Below are positions 61,761-64,000 of a stretch of DNA of 64,000 bases, piece by piece. The translations under genes and the position numbers were made by a program. The notes beneath the pieces are model-generated. The model saw only the letters and a program-made list of their open reading frames with translations. It was not told where the DNA came from and made no database searches. The stretch lies in contig NC_133290.1 of NCBI RefSeq assembly GCF_005239225.2, positions 12,842,204 to 12,906,203 on the forward strand. The letters run 5' to 3'. Each line of letters begins with the position of its first letter. The first letter of the stretch is position 1. Origin of the DNA: Populus alba (Eukaryota; Streptophyta; Magnoliopsida; Malpighiales; Salicaceae).

Positions 61761-64000
61761 TCCACCAGGACAGTATCTCCAATTTAGGTAAAGATGAAAC
61801 TGAGCAAGTTATATGAAACTTTCTCCCTTCATTGAAGGTTTCCAGAAAGGGTTGACTTTATCTTGCTTCTACCAAGATGTATCTTTTTGGCTTTAATTTA
61901 AGCATATCAGTCCATGTTTCCTGCTGCCATGTTTGAATTTTATTCATTGGCTCTCCCTCAAAGCAGATATAATATCAGCTGCATATCCCTATTCCCACGC
62001 AACCTAGTATCCAGTTTCACATTTCACATTCAACGATTCTGATATTATATGGGTGTCAAGACAAGTATAAGAATAGAGCGGCTCTTTTCTCTGATGAAAT
62101 AAGGTTGGCAACATCTTGACAGATCCGATCAAGAGTGGACCATCTGCTCAATACATGGGGTGACGAACATGGCAGGCAGGGGATACCATTGGACATCACT
62201 AGTTTGCATTTCTTTCGAAAGTTTGACTTTCATTTCATTCAGTTAACGAACTCAAAGCATTGATTGTTCAAACTCAGTAAATGGTAGGTATGGGGACCCA
62301 TCAAATAATTCCTGAAAGCTGGGGTCCGAAGCTCTAATCCCACTTGAAGAAACATCTACTTGGCAATATGAACAAATGAGAAACCAAATCGCTTTCATGG
62401 GAGATGGACTCGCTTTGGATCATTTTTCTCCCATAGAATCAGTAAGCACATGCACTTTTAAGGATTTGACCTGTTCCACAAACTTTATGTTTTTTTATGC
62501 TGTTGTGCAGGATAAGATGTTGTTAAGGGTATCGATCAAGACAAATTAGCAAGCGAAGTCACTTATATATTATCATCCTCCATGCCGGCTACCCCGTCTC
62601 ATCTGAACCAGAAAAGGTCACCTGAAAAGTGGCTATCTTGCAAAGACAAATCATCTCGATAATTGAAACATTGACCAAGAACTAGCAGTGGTTCCTATGT
62701 CCCTTTCAAGAGTGCCGAGTTTGTTCCGTACGTCTCTACCACTGCAGATATCCAGAAGCACCCTTGGTGGGAATGGGATGCCAAGAGCAAGCCAAAACTA
62801 GGTCGTGGCTCAAAACTAATATCATCATCAATGGAAAATGTTATATTAAAAAGTCAAATAAAAAATGAATAGTATAAATATAATTTTTTTAATTATATAT
62901 ATTCTCATAAAAAAAAACTATTTAAAAAAATCAATTTTATTTTATTATATTTCATGTTAAATTATTTAACCAGAAAACAATTAATTCTTGTTTTCTAAAT
63001 GAGAGAGAGAATGGTGAAATTTGCAGGTAAGTTTTTTTTTTTTTTTTTTTGCTTAAATGTTGTCTTCTTCCTTCGATTGGTTTTGCTTTTAAATGAAAAA
63101 CATTAATGTTGGCCAATGAATACAAAATGAAGACGTTGGCCAATAAATATAAATCAATAGAGAAAAAAACGGTTGCTAATGTCTTCATTTACCTTTTGCT
63201 ACGTTTGCCTTTTGATACAGAAAAAGATAAAAATAGCTTTTACTGTACTCAATAGCTATTTTAAGTTTTTAACTATGAGTTTAGCTATCCGGTTGGAGTT
63301 GATATAAACAAAAAAAAAAAAAGCTAAAAGTACAAGATTTTTTTTTTCGCTCTTCTTTTACCTTCTCAGTTGGAGATGCTTTAGATGGGCTAATAAAAAT
63401 AGTTTGTCATGATACTAATAAGACTATTAATAATTATGGAAATAATAATAGTTTATTAGGATATTAATAATAATAATGATAATGATTATTATGATAATAA
63501 TATTAATAATGATGATGATTTTAGTAGTAGTAGTAATAGTAATATAATGATGATAATGATAATAATAATAATTGTAATAACAATCATAATAATTATAAAT
63601 TTATAATAATAAACAAAATGATCTTGGAATAATATGTTTTGGTATATTAGTTATTTTTCCCATCAATTTAACCCTCTCAACGAAAATTTTTATTCTGTTT
63701 TCTTTTAATATTTTCACTTTCCTTTTGAAAAAGTGTTATTCTTTTTCAATTTAGTCCTTAAATTTTAATTTTTTCATGTATTTTTTTATTGGATCCTTAT
63801 TTTTTTGGGTTTCTATTTTTTTCCCATAATCATTTTATAAAAATTTTGTTGGTTTTGATCTCACCCCTCAATCTGGTTTATGATGTATTTTTTTACAATT
63901 TTTTCTTATTTTTTTTTGCTTGAGTTATTTTTATTTTCAATTAAACCCTCAAAATGAAAAATAAAATAAAATTAGTTGCCCTACAATTTATTTTTTATTT
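61761..64000. other. BAT1-like promoter and AT-rich right flank
   Basis: From 61.76 to about 62.8 kb the DNA is of mixed composition and should contain the promoter and 5' UTR of the transporter on the minus strand. Beyond 62.85 kb it is very AT-rich, with a T-run near 63.04 kb, AAT/ATG repeats at 63.41-63.60 kb and 'tcaatttagtccttaaatt' type dispersed repeat sequence near 63.75 kb. No gene is recognised. Confidence 0.5.
63413..63600. repeat. AAT/ATG-rich degenerate microsatellite
   Basis: AAT, GAT and AGT triplets dominate, similar to the tract in the large PAD4 intron. Confidence 0.8.

Noticed and set aside
1..64000. tRNA, rRNA, known microRNA precursors, CRISPR arrays, phage or bacterial operons
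   Set aside because: Scanning by eye for tRNA T-loop motifs, common plant microRNA sequences and regularly spaced repeats gave nothing convincing.

Overview
The window is nuclear DNA of a flowering plant. Genes are split by many short GT-AG introns, intergenic DNA is very AT-rich with microsatellites, and every recognisable protein is a land-plant family. A dispersed element with the core 'gacatcagcacatcaaaa' matches one I remember as abundant in Populus/Salix, so a poplar-like (Salicaceae) genome is my best guess; that is inference. There are no operons, CRISPR arrays, phage or bacterial features.

Layout: (1) 2757-13365 (+), a 19-exon BGAL10-type beta-galactosidase with a C-terminal galactose-binding lectin domain. 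(2) 14155-18681 (+), a 10-exon, probably plastid-targeted, DUF3727-like protein. (3) 19526-25132 (+), the ER glucosidase II alpha subunit. (4) 25.1-31.2 kb, AT-rich intergenic DNA. (5) 31477-33539 (+), an AAP amino-acid permease whose last exon is broken by an indel in an A-run. (6) 35650-44856 (-), the UV-B photoreceptor UVR8: exons 1-6 and the last exon are clean, but exons 7-11 (about 37.0-39.7 kb) are full of small, mostly inserted, bases. (7) 44.9-55.0 kb, repeat-rich DNA with diverged tandem duplications and a GC-richer island holding a peroxidase fragment. (8) 55044-58914 (+), the immune regulator PAD4. (9) 59211-61760 (-), a BAT1/GABA-permease-like APC transporter, convergent with PAD4. 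(10) 61.8-64 kb, AT-rich flank.

The genes do not form one pathway. BGAL10 acts on cell-wall galactosides, glucosidase II on N-glycans in the ER, AAP and BAT1 move amino acids, UVR8 senses UV-B and PAD4 relays immune signals. The order BGAL10 - glucosidase II alpha - AAP - UVR8 matches, from memory, the Arabidopsis order At5g63810 - At5g63840 - At5g63850 - At5g63860, so the first 45 kb looks like a conserved syntenic block.

I found no convincing new biological system. The most informative anomaly is the noisy patch in UVR8, which looks more like uncorrected long-read sequence than gene decay. Other items worth a look are a GC-AG intron at the active-site motif of BGAL10, a 19-bp perfect inverted repeat between PAD4 and the transporter, an extra segment in the PAD4 lipase-like domain, and several tandem duplications.
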